Below, one piece after another: positions 1 through 9,060 of a DNA stretch of 34,653 nt. Within the stretch, counting starts at the first letter, position 1. Every line of letters starts with the position of its first letter. Source of the DNA: Tannerella sp. GTDB taxonomy: Bacteria; Bacteroidota; Bacteroidia; Bacteroidales; Tannerellaceae. Location of the stretch: contig NZ_JAUMYS010000001.1 in assembly GCF_030528505.1 (NCBI RefSeq), positions 80,547 to 115,199 on the forward strand, in the 5' to 3' direction. Made by a program: the position numbers and the translations under genes. The notes beneath the pieces were generated by a model. It saw only the letters and a list, made by a program, of their open reading frames with translations, made no database searches and was not told where the DNA came from.

Positions 1-1714
1 CTTCTTCGGGTGATGAACAGACCACCGGCCCATGGTCTGTGCCGACCCATACTTCTCCGTTCAGGTCTTCGGCCATACAATAAAACTTACTTACATTCAA
101 TGCTTCTCCCCGGGCATTGATTAATGTGGAGAAGAAGTTCGACTTATCGTCAGAAGGATCTGTTGGTGTACCATTATCGTCGAATACCAGAATCCCAGCG
201 CCTCCACGTGGGATATTTACCCATTTGTGCCCTTTTGAGGTAATCATGATCCGACCGATAAAAGTAGCGTTGCTTATTCCGTTATAATATAAAGACTTCC
301 ATTTTCCATCAACTGTCCGTACAACAATGCCATTGGGAGTACTGCAGTTTGTCATCCATAAATTCTTATTTTTATCGAAACAAATCCCCCCCACACGCAC
401 GTAATGTTCTTGTTCCGTTTCAAGAGCTGGTCGTAAGGGTGTGTTTTTGTGATTATACAATTGTACAAACGTGTTGTCTTTCACTTCGACAACCCCTTCT
501 CCGAAAGAAGAGACAAAGTAATGATTTGAATCATCCGGATCGACAGCAATGTCTAAGAAATCGCGAATGTCGTAACCGATTACTTTTGCTGCAGCTCTTT
601 CATCGAAATTTGTCCATTTTCCGTTTTCATAAGACATCAGAGTCCCTGCTCTATATCCTCGTGCCGTAGGAGTATACGTCCCTCCGGCAACTAATAGTTT
701 CCCTTTTTCAATGAACATAAGATCATTATAGTTTCGTTTAGGCCCCTCGATATTCAGTCCCGAAACAAATGTTTCGAAGGTATTCGCATTCTTACGCCGG
801 ATGCCGATCAGCCCTTTCGTGCCGGATGCTACCCAGTATGTATTTGTGTTTTTGAGCGCGGATACATCTTTAACAGTCCCGGGCGAGACGATGTCGGGAG
901 GGCTTTCGAGCGACGTGTAGATATAAATATCTTCACCCGTATGAGCCAGCAGGCGGTCGCCCTGAATCGTCATTCCTTCAATGTAAATTTGTTTCCGAAA
1001 GGGTATGAACTGCCCGCTGTCGTCCCGGTAGTAGAGGCCTGCGCCGAGAATACAGAGGCAAAGTTTGTTCTGAAAGATACCGATCCGAACGATTTTCTTG
1101 CTGTCAAAGTCCGCGCCATGAGTCGGAAGCTGCTTCCAGTTATTGAAATCCATCAGATTGTCTTTTGTGGAAGCCGTGTAAAGGCCTCGTTCGGTAGAGG
1201 CGTAAATCATCTCTCCGTGCAGGCAGGAGGAATATACTTTCATACCCAGTTTATACGTCTCGGAGACCTCTTTTTTTTTCATATCAATCACCACGATACC
1301 GAAATGGGTCGATAGATACGCCTTTTCTCCGACGAAGTTAATTTCGTTCGGCGTCTTATCCTGAATGTTGCCCGCATTCTTGAGATAAGGCAGGTTATAC
1401 ATCCCGTCGCGGCTCATCAGGTCGATGTTGCCGTTTGAATAAACGATCATCAGCGTGTGAACGACCGTGTTATAACGGATCAGTTTGACGTCGGAATCGC
1501 TCAATCCGTTCAACTTCGTGTACATCTTCACGTTGTTGTCGTTCTTGCCGTAGCTGTAGATCGTACCGTCGGCCATGGCGTATACGTCGTTTTCCGCTTC
1601 GGCTACGGCTGTCGTGTTGTAACTTGCCAGATGCGTGCGCCATCTCTCATTCTGTTGTGAGCGGATGGAGGTGCTGATAACCAGCAAGCAAATAATCAAA
1701 TATCGGATGTTCAT
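1..1714 (-). CDS. porZ: PorZ-like T9SS attachment-complex protein, 3' end cut by window
   Basis: The frame is open from an ATG at 1714 down to base 2 (571 codons) and runs off the window, so the C-terminus is missing. The protein starts with a signal peptide (MNIRYLIICLLVISTSIRS, then QQNERWRTH). The body holds repeated short strands with Tyr/Gly-rich turns, typical of two-component-regulator-type beta-propellers; late blades include KNLWMTN and GEVWVGTDHGPVV. In Porphyromonas gingivalis PorZ has two propellers followed by a T9SS C-terminal domain and works with PorU, PorV and PorQ at the cell surface, where it binds anionic LPS. Length so far and early domain order agree; the C-terminal domain cannot be seen. 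It is the last visible gene of a leuS-yitT-rdgB run, 73 bp after rdgB. Alternative: another propeller protein of the same family. Confidence 0.8.
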   Translation of the reverse strand, partial: MNIRYLIICLLVISTSIRSQQNERWRTHLASYNTTAVAEAENDVYAMADGTIYSYGKNDNNVKMYTKLNGLSDSDVKLIRYNTVVHTLMIVYSNGNIDLMSRDGMYNLPYLKNAGNIQDKTPNEINFVGEKAYLSTHFGIVVIDMKKKEVSETYKLGMKVYSSCLHGEMIYASTERGLYTASTKDNLMDFNNWKQLPTHGADFDSKKIVRIGIFQNKLCLCILGAGLYYRDDSGQFIPFRKQIYIEGMTIQGDRLLAHTGEDIYIYTSLESPPDIVSPGTVKDVSALKNTNTYWVASGTKGLIGIRRKNANTFETFVSGLNIEGPKRNYNDLMFIEKGKLLVAGGTYTPTARGYRAGTLMSYENGKWTNFDERAAAKVIGYDIRDFLDIAVDPDDSNHYFVSSFGEGVVEVKDNTFVQLYNHKNTPLRPALETEQEHYVRVGGICFDKNKNLWMTNCSTPNGIVVRTVDGKWKSLYYNGISNATFIGRIMITSKGHKWVNIPRGGAGILVFDDNGTPTDPSDDKSNFFSTLINARGEALNVSKFYCMAEDLNGEVWVGTDHGPVVCSSPEE

Positions 1715-1787
1715 TGCTGTTGATTGTTTTGTATTCGTTAAAAGGGTTGAGTTCGCTCTTTCTTGCTTGCAGTAACGGTTTGCCGTT

Positions 1788-2366
1788 TTACATCCCGCTC
1801 AAGAAACCGGTCAGTTTACGAATGGCGCGCGCACGGTGACTGATACCGTTCTTCACGTTCTCATCGAGTTCGGCAAACGTTTGCTTGTATCCGTCGGGTA
1901 CAAAGACGGGGTCGTATCCGAATCCGTTCGATCCGCGCATGGCCTGCGTGATGCGTCCGTAAATCATTCCTTCGAACAGGTACTCACTGCCGTCCATAAT
2001 TAATGCGATCACAGTCCGAAACCGCGCGTTGCGATTGGCTTTCCCCGTAAGGTTGCCGAGCAACTTGCGAATGTTGGCCGTGCTGTCGCACTCCGGCCCG
2101 GCATAGCGTGCCGAATAGACACCCGGCTCACCGCGCAACGCATCGACTTCGAGCCCGGTATCGTCGGCGAAGCAATCGTATCCGAACTTTATTTTCACGT
2201 AGCGCGCCTTCTGCATTGCATTGCCTTCGAGCGAAGAAGACGTTTCGGGCAGTTCGTCGGAGCATTTTATATCGGAGAGGCTCAGAATCTCCATGTCGGG
2301 AGGCATGATGGCGCGTACCTCCCGAAGTTTATGTTCGTTATTTGTAGCAAATACCAATGTTTTCAC
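1788..2366 (-). CDS. rdgB: RdgB/HAM1 non-canonical purine NTP pyrophosphatase
   Basis: This 192-residue protein hydrolyses dITP, ITP and XTP to monophosphates, keeping deaminated purines out of DNA and RNA in the cytoplasm. The family signatures are all present: TNNEHK near the N-terminus (nucleotide binding), FADDTGLEV around residue 67 with the catalytic/metal Asp pair, GFGYDPVF around residue 148, and SHRARA near the C-terminus for base recognition. Length matches the usual 190-200 residues and ATG 2366 gives the conserved start [10 protein letters not shown]. It lies 88 bp after yitT and 73 bp before porZ on the same strand, which suggests shared transcription. The gap to porZ holds a small hairpin (AACGG at 1774-1778 with CCGTT at 1783-1787) without a T-tract. 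Confidence 0.95.
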   Translation of the reverse strand: MKTLVFATNNEHKLREVRAIMPPDMEILSLSDIKCSDELPETSSSLEGNAMQKARYVKIKFGYDCFADDTGLEVDALRGEPGVYSARYAGPECDSTANIRKLLGNLTGKANRNARFRTVIALIMDGSEYLFEGMIYGRITQAMRGSNGFGYDPVFVPDGYKQTFAELDENVKNGISHRARAIRKLTGFLSGM

Positions 2367-2453
2367 TGCGTTTCTTTTTTCTTTTTAAAACATTTGATGT
2401 TCGGCAAAGGTTCAATGTCAGAAGAACGCAATTCAAGCCGTAAAATTGTATGG

Positions 2454-3329
2454 CTATGCTTTTATCGGATCAAAACCTTCACCGTATACGCCACGTACGA
2501 CACTCTGTGAAATGAATGCCTGAGTATCGACCGATTTGATCAGACGGAAGATGGTTACGCTTTCGCGTCGCTTGGCAATCAGCACAATCACTTTCATCGG
2601 TTTATGCGAATAGCCGCCCTCGCCGTTGAGGATGGTACATCCGCGTCCGAGGTCTTTGATGATGCGCTCCACGATTTCGTCATATTTGCGCGAAAAGATG
2701 AGGAACTGCACCGATTGTGTATTGGCGTTGAGGATGCGGTCGAGCATGTACGAATTGATTCCCATCTCCACGAACCCGAGTACAATCTTATCGACATTCT
2801 GGAAAATAAAATACGAACAACTCACAATCACAAGGTCTAACAAGACCATCCCCGCACCGATGGATACGTGCTTGTATTTGTTGATGATAGCAGCAATAAT
2901 ATCAGTGCCTCCCGTACTGCCGCCGGCCGAGAATACGAGCCCCATGCCAGTACCGCAGATCAAAGCGCCGATGATGATTGACATAAATACTTCGCCGCTC
3001 TCCATGATGGGTTTACCATCCAACAACTGTTCGAAGAACCAGAACCAGAATGACAGAGCGACGACACCGAAAATCGTTTTCAGCAGGAATTTAAGTCCTA
3101 ATACTTTGAATGCGATCGCGAGCAGCAGAAGGTTGATCACGAAGTAAGAGGTGGAGACCGGTATCCCCGTTGCAAAGAAGATCAGAGCGCCGATACCGCT
3201 CAGTCCTCCAGTAACTACTTGATTAGAGAGAATGAAACCATTGAATCCGAATCCGTACATGGCTGTGCCGAGACAGATCAGGAGATAGTCCTTCAAAGGA
3301 TAATAAACTTTTCGAATCGAATCTTTCAT
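2454..3329 (-). CDS. YitT family membrane protein (DUF161 plus C-terminal DUF2179)
   Basis: The 291-residue protein has five or six hydrophobic helices in its first 200 residues, including the family-typical [18 protein letters not shown] near residue 28 and [13 protein letters not shown] near residue 134. A soluble C-terminal domain (about 205-285) fits DUF2179, containing [19 protein letters not shown] and ending in [13 protein letters not shown]. The transported substrate of YitT proteins is not established, so no function is assigned beyond an inner-membrane protein. Its ATG overlaps the leuS stop codon by four bases (ATGA), so translation is probably coupled to leuS. Confidence 0.88.
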   Translation of the reverse strand: MKDSIRKVYYPLKDYLLICLGTAMYGFGFNGFILSNQVVTGGLSGIGALIFFATGIPVSTSYFVINLLLLAIAFKVLGLKFLLKTIFGVVALSFWFWFFEQLLDGKPIMESGEVFMSIIIGALICGTGMGLVFSAGGSTGGTDIIAAIINKYKHVSIGAGMVLLDLVIVSCSYFIFQNVDKIVLGFVEMGINSYMLDRILNANTQSVQFLIFSRKYDEIVERIIKDLGRGCTILNGEGGYSHKPMKVIVLIAKRRESVTIFRLIKSVDTQAFISQSVVRGVYGEGFDPIKA

Positions 3330-6163
3330 AGTACGATATTTACAATTTTATGAGGTACAACAATGATCTTTTTGGGTGTTTTCCCTTCGATCCATCGTGC
3401 CGAATTCTCATGCGTTAAAGCGGTCTTCTCCACTTCTTCGCGCGACAGATCGGCCGGCAGTTCGAGGCTGAACCTCGTCTTGCCGTTGAACGAAATCGCG
3501 TATGTCACCGAGCTTTCGATCAGGTACTGTTCGTCGTGCAACGGCCATTGAGCATCGCAGATGGTCGTTGTGTAGCCGAGCACATGCCAAAGCTCTTCGG
3601 CGATATGCGGAGCAAACGGTGCGAGGACGATCAACAGCGGTTCGAGGATGGCGCGCTTGTGACATTTCAGGCTTGTCAACTCATTCAAGCAAATCATAAA
3701 CGCGCTGACGGAGGTGTTGTATGAAAAATATTCGATGTCATACGTTACCTTTTTGATCAGTTTGTGGAGCGCTTTCAGTTCGTCGGTCGTCGGTTCGTCG
3801 GTGGTGACACCCCATTCGCCGGCTTGGCAGTAGAAGAGACCCCACAATCTTTTCAGAAAGCGGTGAACCCCGTCGATGCCGTTCGTGTCCCACGGTTTCG
3901 ACTGTTCGAGAGGGCCAAGAAACATTTCGTAGAGACGCAGCGTATCAGCGCCGAACTTCTCGACGATGACGTCGGGGTTGACGACGTTAAACATCGATTT
4001 CGACATCTTTTCAATCGCCCATCCGCAGATGTACCGGCCATCTTCAAGCACAAACTCGGCGTCTTTATATTCGGGATTCCAGTTTCGGAAAGCCTCAATA
4101 TCGAGTTGATCGTTTTCGACGATGTTCACGTCTACGTGGATCGGCGTCACTTCGTAATCGTCTTTCAAATGAAACGAGACGAATCGATTCGTCCCGACAA
4201 TGCGATAGACAAAATTGGACCGTCCTTGTATCATACCTTGATTGATCAACTTTTTATACGGTTCCTCTTCGCACGAAACGCCGAGGTCGTACAGGAATTT
4301 ATTCCAGAAGCGACTGTAAATAAGGTGCCCCGTGGCATGCTCCGTCCCTCCGATGTACAAGTCGACATTGCGCCAGTATTCGCCCGCTTGCCGTGAGACG
4401 AGGGCTTTGTCGTTGTGCGGATCCATATAACGGAGATAGTAGGCCGATGAGCCTGCGAACCCGGGCATGGTACACAGTTCGAGTGGGAATACGGTGCGGT
4501 GATCAATTTTTGAGTTTTCTACGACTTGCCGTTGCTCGGAGTCCCAAGCCCATGTCGTTGCGCGTCCGAGCGGAGGTTCGCCGGTCTCGGTCGGCAGAAA
4601 TTTATCGACATCGGGCAGTCTGAGAGGTAAACACTCTTCGGGTATCGGTTGCGGCATCCTCTCCGCATCGTAATAGATCGGGAATGGCTCACCCCAATAA
4701 CGCTGGCGACTGAAAATCGCGTCGCGCAGGCGGTAGTTGGTTTTGACGTAACCCATTTTTTTGTCTTCGATATACCGCTTGGTCTTTGCGATGGCATCGG
4801 GCACATTCAGTCCGTTGAGGACTAAACCGTCGGGCAACTCTTTACCCGCCATCGGGGAGTTCATCATTTGGCCTTCTTTGGCATCGAAGCTCTCTTCGGA
4901 AACATCGCACCCTTCGATCAACGGGATAATCGGGAGGCCGAACTGTTTGGCAAAGGCATAGTCGCGGCCGTCGTGCGCCGGAACGGCCATGATGGCTCCG
5001 GTGCCATATCCGGCCAGCACATAATCACTGATCCAGACCGGGATGGGTTCCTTCGTCATCGGATGGATGGCGTATGAACCGGAAAAGACGCCTGTCATGC
5101 GTCGGTCGGAGATCCGCTCGCGTTCGGTGCGTCGTTTGACGGATTCGAGGTAAGCTTCTACTTCCGCTTTCTGTTCGTCGGTCGTAAGTACAGATACATA
5201 TTCGCTTTCGGGAGCAAGGACCATGAAGGTGACTCCAAAAACCGTATCGGCACGTGTCGTAAAAATCTCTATCTTTTTGTCGCTCTCGGCAACAGGGAAA
5301 TACATTTGAGCTCCTTCGCTTCGTCCGATCCAGTTGCGTTGCGTCTCTTTCAGCGATTCGGTCCAGTCGATCCGTTCCAATCCGTCGAGTAGCCGTTGCG
5401 CATAGGCCGATACCCGCAGGCACCATTGACGCATCACTTTCTGTTCCACCGGATAGCCGCCGCGTATCGAAAGCCCTTCGCTCACCTCGTCATTGGCCAG
5501 CACCGTGCCGAGCTTCGGACACCAGTTGACCATCGTATCTCCGAGGTAAGCCAGACGATAATTCATCAACGTCTCCTGTCGTTCTTTCTCGCTCATCGCC
5601 TTCCAATCGGTAGCCGTGAACGTCAGCAGTTCCGTACAAGCCACATCCTGCCCTTCCGTACCGCTCGTTTCGAACGCTTTCACAAGCTCTTCGATGGGGC
5701 GTGCCTGCTGGGCGCGGTTGCAGTAGTAACTGCCGAACATCCGCAGGAAAGCCCACTGCGTCCAATGGTAATAACCCGGTTCGCACGTGCGGACTTCACG
5801 ATTCCAGTCGAACGAAAAACCTATTTTATCTAATTGTTCTCGATAACGGGTGATGTTGTTTTCCGTCGTTATTTCGGGGTGTTGACCGGTTTGAATGGCA
5901 TATTGTTCGGCCGGCAATCCGTACGCATCATACCCCATCGGGTGAAGCACGTTAAACCCTTGCAGACGTTTGTAACGTGCAAAAATATCTGAAGCGATAT
6001 ATCCGAGTGGATGTCCTACATGCAATCCTGCTCCCGAAGGATAAGGAAACATGTCCAATACATAATATTTTTGCTTGCTGTCATCTTCCTTCACTTCGTA
6101 AGTCTTCTCTGTAGACCAACGCTCTTGCCATTTCTTCTCGATTTCCCTGAATGTATAATCCAT
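3326..6163 (-). CDS. leuS: Leucyl-tRNA synthetase
   Basis: Charges tRNA-Leu with leucine in the cytoplasm. At 945 residues it is longer than the E. coli enzyme (860). The class I signatures are intact: HVGH at 48-51 and KMSKS at 719-723. The CP1 editing domain (about 230-420) has the Thr-rich TTRADTVFG at 302-310 and [15 protein letters not shown] near 387-401. Two stretches look like inserts: about 150-200, and about 650-715 just before KMSKS, which is Asp/Glu-rich and replaces the short leucine-specific domain. ATG 6163 gives a normal N-terminus ([13 protein letters not shown]). A -7-like element lies at 6262-6269. First gene of the leuS-yitT-rdgB-porZ run. Confidence 0.97.
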   Translation of the reverse strand: MDYTFREIEKKWQERWSTEKTYEVKEDDSKQKYYVLDMFPYPSGAGLHVGHPLGYIASDIFARYKRLQGFNVLHPMGYDAYGLPAEQYAIQTGQHPEITTENNITRYREQLDKIGFSFDWNREVRTCEPGYYHWTQWAFLRMFGSYYCNRAQQARPIEELVKAFETSGTEGQDVACTELLTFTATDWKAMSEKERQETLMNYRLAYLGDTMVNWCPKLGTVLANDEVSEGLSIRGGYPVEQKVMRQWCLRVSAYAQRLLDGLERIDWTESLKETQRNWIGRSEGAQMYFPVAESDKKIEIFTTRADTVFGVTFMVLAPESEYVSVLTTDEQKAEVEAYLESVKRRTERERISDRRMTGVFSGSYAIHPMTKEPIPVWISDYVLAGYGTGAIMAVPAHDGRDYAFAKQFGLPIIPLIEGCDVSEESFDAKEGQMMNSPMAGKELPDGLVLNGLNVPDAIAKTKRYIEDKKMGYVKTNYRLRDAIFSRQRYWGEPFPIYYDAERMPQPIPEECLPLRLPDVDKFLPTETGEPPLGRATTWAWDSEQRQVVENSKIDHRTVFPLELCTMPGFAGSSAYYLRYMDPHNDKALVSRQAGEYWRNVDLYIGGTEHATGHLIYSRFWNKFLYDLGVSCEEEPYKKLINQGMIQGRSNFVYRIVGTNRFVSFHLKDDYEVTPIHVDVNIVENDQLDIEAFRNWNPEYKDAEFVLEDGRYICGWAIEKMSKSMFNVVNPDVIVEKFGADTLRLYEMFLGPLEQSKPWDTNGIDGVHRFLKRLWGLFYCQAGEWGVTTDEPTTDELKALHKLIKKVTYDIEYFSYNTSVSAFMICLNELTSLKCHKRAILEPLLIVLAPFAPHIAEELWHVLGYTTTICDAQWPLHDEQYLIESSVTYAISFNGKTRFSLELPADLSREEVEKTALTHENSARWIEGKTPKKIIVVPHKIVNIVL

Positions 6164-6261
6164 ACTTTCACTGTTTGATTCGGTTGACTGTCCGTCGTAT
6201 CGCTATTATACGGCGCATGACCGACCATTAAACGTTTTTTATATAATTCTTAATTGTGCCG

Positions 6262-6269
6262 CAAAATTA
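6262..6269 (-). promoter_or_regulatory. Bacteroidetes -7 promoter element for leuS
   Basis: The minus strand reads TAATTTTG, an exact match to TAnnTTTG, 99 bp upstream of the leuS ATG. I do not see a good TTTG -33 box 19-21 bp upstream, so this is a half-site assignment. Confidence 0.5.
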
Positions 6270-6534
6270 AAGGATTTTCTTTAAATCTCGCACAGCGGCT
6301 TATAAAAACAGGGTGAATGTATTAGGAGAAGTAAGGATATGATACGCGAAGCGCTTGAATTGTGTCCGTAATAAGCGGTTGTTATGCCGTTCATCTGTTT
6401 GATGTCAGGTTTTTTTGTATGTGTCGGGTAAGGGGGGGCGTGTTCCGGTCGTCATGAATTGCCCGACTGTGCATTTGCCTGAAAGAAAATCGAAAATAAA
6501 TGACGGCGCGAGCTGGTGATTCGATATTTTTGTT

Positions 6535-6542
6535 TACTTTTG
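6535..6542 (+). promoter_or_regulatory. Bacteroidetes -7 promoter element
   Basis: TACTTTTG matches TAnnTTTG exactly and ends 21 bp before ATG 6564. Its presence just before that ATG supports 6564 over an upstream in-frame GTG at 6516, which would precede the promoter. Confidence 0.55.
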
Positions 6543-6563
6543 AAGTGTTTAAAAAATAAGACC

Positions 6564-7316
6564 ATGGTTACGATCACAAAAATTACAAAACTGAGCGAAG
6601 GCTGGATGCCGCTATTCGTCGGGATAACAAGAAAACTCTTGGGCGTAGGGAGTTTGTGTTTTTTTCTGCTTGCTGCGGCACATGCGCAAGAACATGAAAC
6701 GAAATTGAATCTAAGAGCTCCGGTCTTGCCGGAGATGGAAAGAAAAAGCGAGATAAAGATGAAACTTGATCAGGACGGTGCTCGCTGGGAGTCTTCTTAT
6801 TATGATTTGCTTAGTACGATGAATATAGCCGATTATCTGAATGTCAGATCATATCCGGTAGATCAGAAAGTTCGGTTTCTTTTGTATAACAAGAGGGAGC
6901 TCTCGCCGGGGGTGAGTGACGTATATAAGGCCGGGGGCGCTGTTCAAGCCCACATCAACGAGTCGTTCCTTCTTCAGAGCGGTTTTTACGCGATGCGATA
7001 TACTCATAATTTCGGTCATCGCCCGTATTATGACGGCGTGAGTTACCTTATGGCATCGTATCAGGTAAGTTCATGGCTTACCGTCGGAGCTTACGGCCGA
7101 TATTCGATGGGAGCGGACTATAATGCGCGGCACGGCTCCATGTTGCCTTCGCCTTTCGTGCCTCATACCGGTTACGGAATCTCTGCTACGACGATGTTCA
7201 ACGAGATATTCGGGCTTTATGGCACCGTCGGGCGGGAGTTTGATCCGTTCGAGGGCAAATGGAAAACCGTTTACGACGTATCTCCGGTGATCAACCTCTA
7301 TAAGCTCTTTAAGTAG
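6564..7316 (+). CDS. Secreted protein of unknown function, possible small outer-membrane barrel
   Basis: I do not recognise this 250-residue protein. It has a long N-region followed by a hydrophobic stretch and a signal-peptidase-like AHAQ site around residue 42, so export to the periplasm or outer membrane is likely. The mature part is rich in Tyr/Gly and short alternating strands (for example the stretches near YLMASYQVSSWLTVGAYGRY and YGISATTMFNEIFGLYGTVG), which resembles beta-barrel or surface-adhesive strands; the last residue but one is Phe. I chose ATG 6564 because a -7 element lies directly upstream and the peptide before it looks like leader DNA. Its stop codon overlaps the convergent ybeY gene by eight bases. 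Confidence 0.7.
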   Translation: MVTITKITKLSEGWMPLFVGITRKLLGVGSLCFFLLAAAHAQEHETKLNLRAPVLPEMERKSEIKMKLDQDGARWESSYYDLLSTMNIADYLNVRSYPVDQKVRFLLYNKRELSPGVSDVYKAGGAVQAHINESFLLQSGFYAMRYTHNFGHRPYYDGVSYLMASYQVSSWLTVGAYGRYSMGADYNARHGSMLPSPFVPHTGYGISATTMFNEIFGLYGTVGREFDPFEGKWKTVYDVSPVINLYKLFK

Positions 7317-7737
7317 CCGGCGAAGTGTCGAGCAGTCGCAACGCCTCGTTCTCGTATCGCTCCATCACGGCGCGGGCGCCCGGGGCTTTGTCGTCGATCC
7401 CGCACAGATGCAGCACGCCATGGATGATCACCCGGTACAATTCGCTGTCGTACGCCACGGCGAACTTTTCGGCATTGGTACGCACCGTGTCGAGGCTGAT
7501 AAAGAGATCGCCCGATATGATATTGCCTTCGGAATAATCGAACGTAATGATATCCGTATAATAATCGTGCTCTAAATACGTACGATTTACGTCGAGAATC
7601 TTCTCGTCCGAACAGAAAATATAGGCGATATCCCCGACTGTTCTGCCGTGAAGAGCCGCTACCTGCTTAATCCAAGCGCTTGTCTTCCGCTTGGGGAATA
7701 CGGGCATTTTTACATCGTCTGTATGATAAGTGATCAT
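7309..7737 (-). CDS. ybeY: YbeY endoribonuclease / 16S rRNA maturation factor
   Basis: A 142-residue protein with the size and signature of YbeY, a metal-dependent endoribonuclease needed for 16S rRNA 3'-end maturation and ribosome quality control. The C-terminal half contains HGVLHLCGIDDK at 106-117. This matches the family HGxLHLxGyDH motif for two histidines, but the third metal-ligand position is Asp/Lys rather than His. The GDLFIS and FDYSE segments of the family are also present. ATG 7737 is set by a four-base ATGA overlap with the upstream SpmAB gene; a longer reading frame upstream is only open by chance inside that gene. The gene ends tail-to-tail, overlapping the convergent secreted-protein gene by eight bases. 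Confidence 0.92.
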   Translation of the reverse strand: MITYHTDDVKMPVFPKRKTSAWIKQVAALHGRTVGDIAYIFCSDEKILDVNRTYLEHDYYTDIITFDYSEGNIISGDLFISLDTVRTNAEKFAVAYDSELYRVIIHGVLHLCGIDDKAPGARAVMERYENEALRLLDTSPAT

Positions 7738-8969
7738 GCTGAAAAGAATAAATACGTCATGGCTATCGCGGTGAGCGCCCCTGCCAGATCGGCCAGCAGC
7801 GCGCACGAAATCGTATGTCGCGTGTTGCGGATGGCCACGCTGCCGTAGTACACGGCCGCCACATAGAAGACCGTATCCGTCGAGCCTTGCGCCACGCAGG
7901 CCAGCCGCCCCACGAACGAGTCGGCACCGTACGTTCCCATCGCATCCAACATCATGCCTCGCGCTCCACTGCCGCTCAACGGTTTCATGAGCATGGTCGG
8001 CACGCCTCCCACGAACGTGGCATCCAATCCCACGGACGTTACGCACCAACGGAGTCCTTCGACGAGGTAATCCATTGCTCCCGAAGCTCGGAAAACCCCG
8101 ATGGCCACTAAAATCGCGACTAAATAAGGAATGATTTTTACGGCGGTGAGGAAGCCTTCCTTTGCCCCTTCGATAAAAGCGTCGTAAACATTCAGTTTTT
8201 TCCGTACTCCGCAAACGATGAATCCGCAGATGATGGAAAAAAGGAGCGCGTTGGCGAACAACGTCGAGTATAGCGATACTTTCTCTTGAGGAAGCGAGCG
8301 GAAGAACCATACCAGGCTGCCGATAAAGGCGAACGCGCCCAGAAAGAAAAACAACAAGTTGCGTTGGAAGAGATTGATTTTTTGAACCATGCCGACGGCG
8401 ATAATGGCCACAAGCGTAGAGACGAACGTGGTAAGCAGGATCGGCAGAAAGATATCCGACGGATTAGCCGCGCCGTACTGGGCGCGATACATCATGATCG
8501 TAATCGGGATGACTGTCAGTCCCGATGCGTTGATGTTCAGGAACATGATCATGGCATCGCTGGCTGTGTCTTTCTTTGGGTTCAGCTCCTGCAATTGCTG
8601 CATGGCACGCAGTCCGATCGGTGTGGCGGCGTTGTCGAGCCCCAGCATATTCGCCGAGATATTCATAAAGATAGAGCCCGCGGCCGGGTGGTCTTTGGGG
8701 ATCTCCGGAAACAGTTTTCCGAAGACGGGAGACGCGAATCGGGCAAAGGCGTGTATCAGACCCGCTTTCTCGCCGATCTTCATCAATCCGAGCCAGAGAG
8801 AGAGAATACCCGTCAGTCCGATGGACACGTCGAATCCCATTCGTGCCGAATCGAAAGTTGAAGAGATGATCTGCGTAAAAACATCGGTGTCCTGAAGAAA
8901 AATCAGTTTACACAAAGCGACCAGGAAAGCCACTAAGATAAAGCCGATCCAAATGTAGTTCAATGCCAT
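7734..8969 (-). CDS. Fused SpmA-SpmB nucleoside recognition (GATE) domain membrane protein
   Basis: This 411-residue inner-membrane protein joins two related nucleoside-recognition domains that are separate SpmA and SpmB proteins in spore formers. The N-terminal half has MGFDVSIGLTGILSLWLGLMKIGEKAG near 44 and NMLGLDNAATPIG near 109 (SpmA-like). The C-terminal half has KEGFLTAVKIIPYLVAILVAIG near 270 and GARGMMLDAMGTYGADSF near 330 (SpmB-like). Ten or so hydrophobic helices are visible. The organism type does not sporulate, so the role is a transport or membrane function that is not established. Followed by ybeY with an ATGA overlap. Confidence 0.88.
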   Translation of the reverse strand: MALNYIWIGFILVAFLVALCKLIFLQDTDVFTQIISSTFDSARMGFDVSIGLTGILSLWLGLMKIGEKAGLIHAFARFASPVFGKLFPEIPKDHPAAGSIFMNISANMLGLDNAATPIGLRAMQQLQELNPKKDTASDAMIMFLNINASGLTVIPITIMMYRAQYGAANPSDIFLPILLTTFVSTLVAIIAVGMVQKINLFQRNLLFFFLGAFAFIGSLVWFFRSLPQEKVSLYSTLFANALLFSIICGFIVCGVRKKLNVYDAFIEGAKEGFLTAVKIIPYLVAILVAIGVFRASGAMDYLVEGLRWCVTSVGLDATFVGGVPTMLMKPLSGSGARGMMLDAMGTYGADSFVGRLACVAQGSTDTVFYVAAVYYGSVAIRNTRHTISCALLADLAGALTAIAMTYLFFSA

Positions 8970-8989
8970 TTTTTCTTTCTTTAGGGCAA

Positions 8990-8997
8990 CAAAATTA
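8990..8997 (-). promoter_or_regulatory. Bacteroidetes -7 promoter element for the SpmAB-ybeY unit
   Basis: The minus strand reads TAATTTTG 20 bp upstream of the SpmAB start, with a TTG 18 bp further upstream that could act as a short-spaced -33 element. It lies back to back with the plus-strand element at 9030-9037. Confidence 0.55.
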
Positions 8998-9029
8998 GTA
9001 AAACTTCATGGCATTCAACGGATGTTGTG

Positions 9030-9037
9030 TATTTTTG
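9030..9037 (+). promoter_or_regulatory. Bacteroidetes -7 promoter element for the dehydrogenase gene
   Basis: TATTTTTG matches TAnnTTTG, 23 bp before ATG 9061. The two divergent -7 elements are only 32 bp apart, so the two promoters share the same short stretch of DNA. Confidence 0.5.
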
Positions 9038-9060
9038 TCCGACAGTAAACCGTTTTTTAA

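Larger units (their letters stand above)
6164..6563. other. Divergent intergenic region between leuS and a secreted-protein gene
   Basis: No credible gene lies in these 400 bases. It holds a minus-strand -7 element (6262-6269) for leuS and a plus-strand one (6535-6542) for the next gene. The centre (about 6300-6500) is mixed-composition DNA with a G-run near 6432-6437 and no clear repeat, tRNA or strong hairpin. The leuS leader would be about 95 nt and shows no recognisable riboswitch. Confidence 0.6.

Noticed and set aside
6164-6263. T-box or other leader riboswitch in front of leuS
   Set aside because: No T-box sequence or specifier stem is visible and T-boxes are not expected in Bacteroidetes.
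6333-6370. Ten-codon frame after an AGGAGAAG-like sequence upstream of the secreted-protein gene
   Set aside because: The purine-rich sequence looks like a Shine-Dalgarno, but this phylum rarely uses it and the peptide is too short to judge.
7738-8310. N-terminal extension of YbeY (a 333-codon frame on the minus strand)
   Set aside because: The extra 191 codons are Arg/Gly-rich, lie in another frame of the SpmAB gene and precede a normal YbeY start at 7737.
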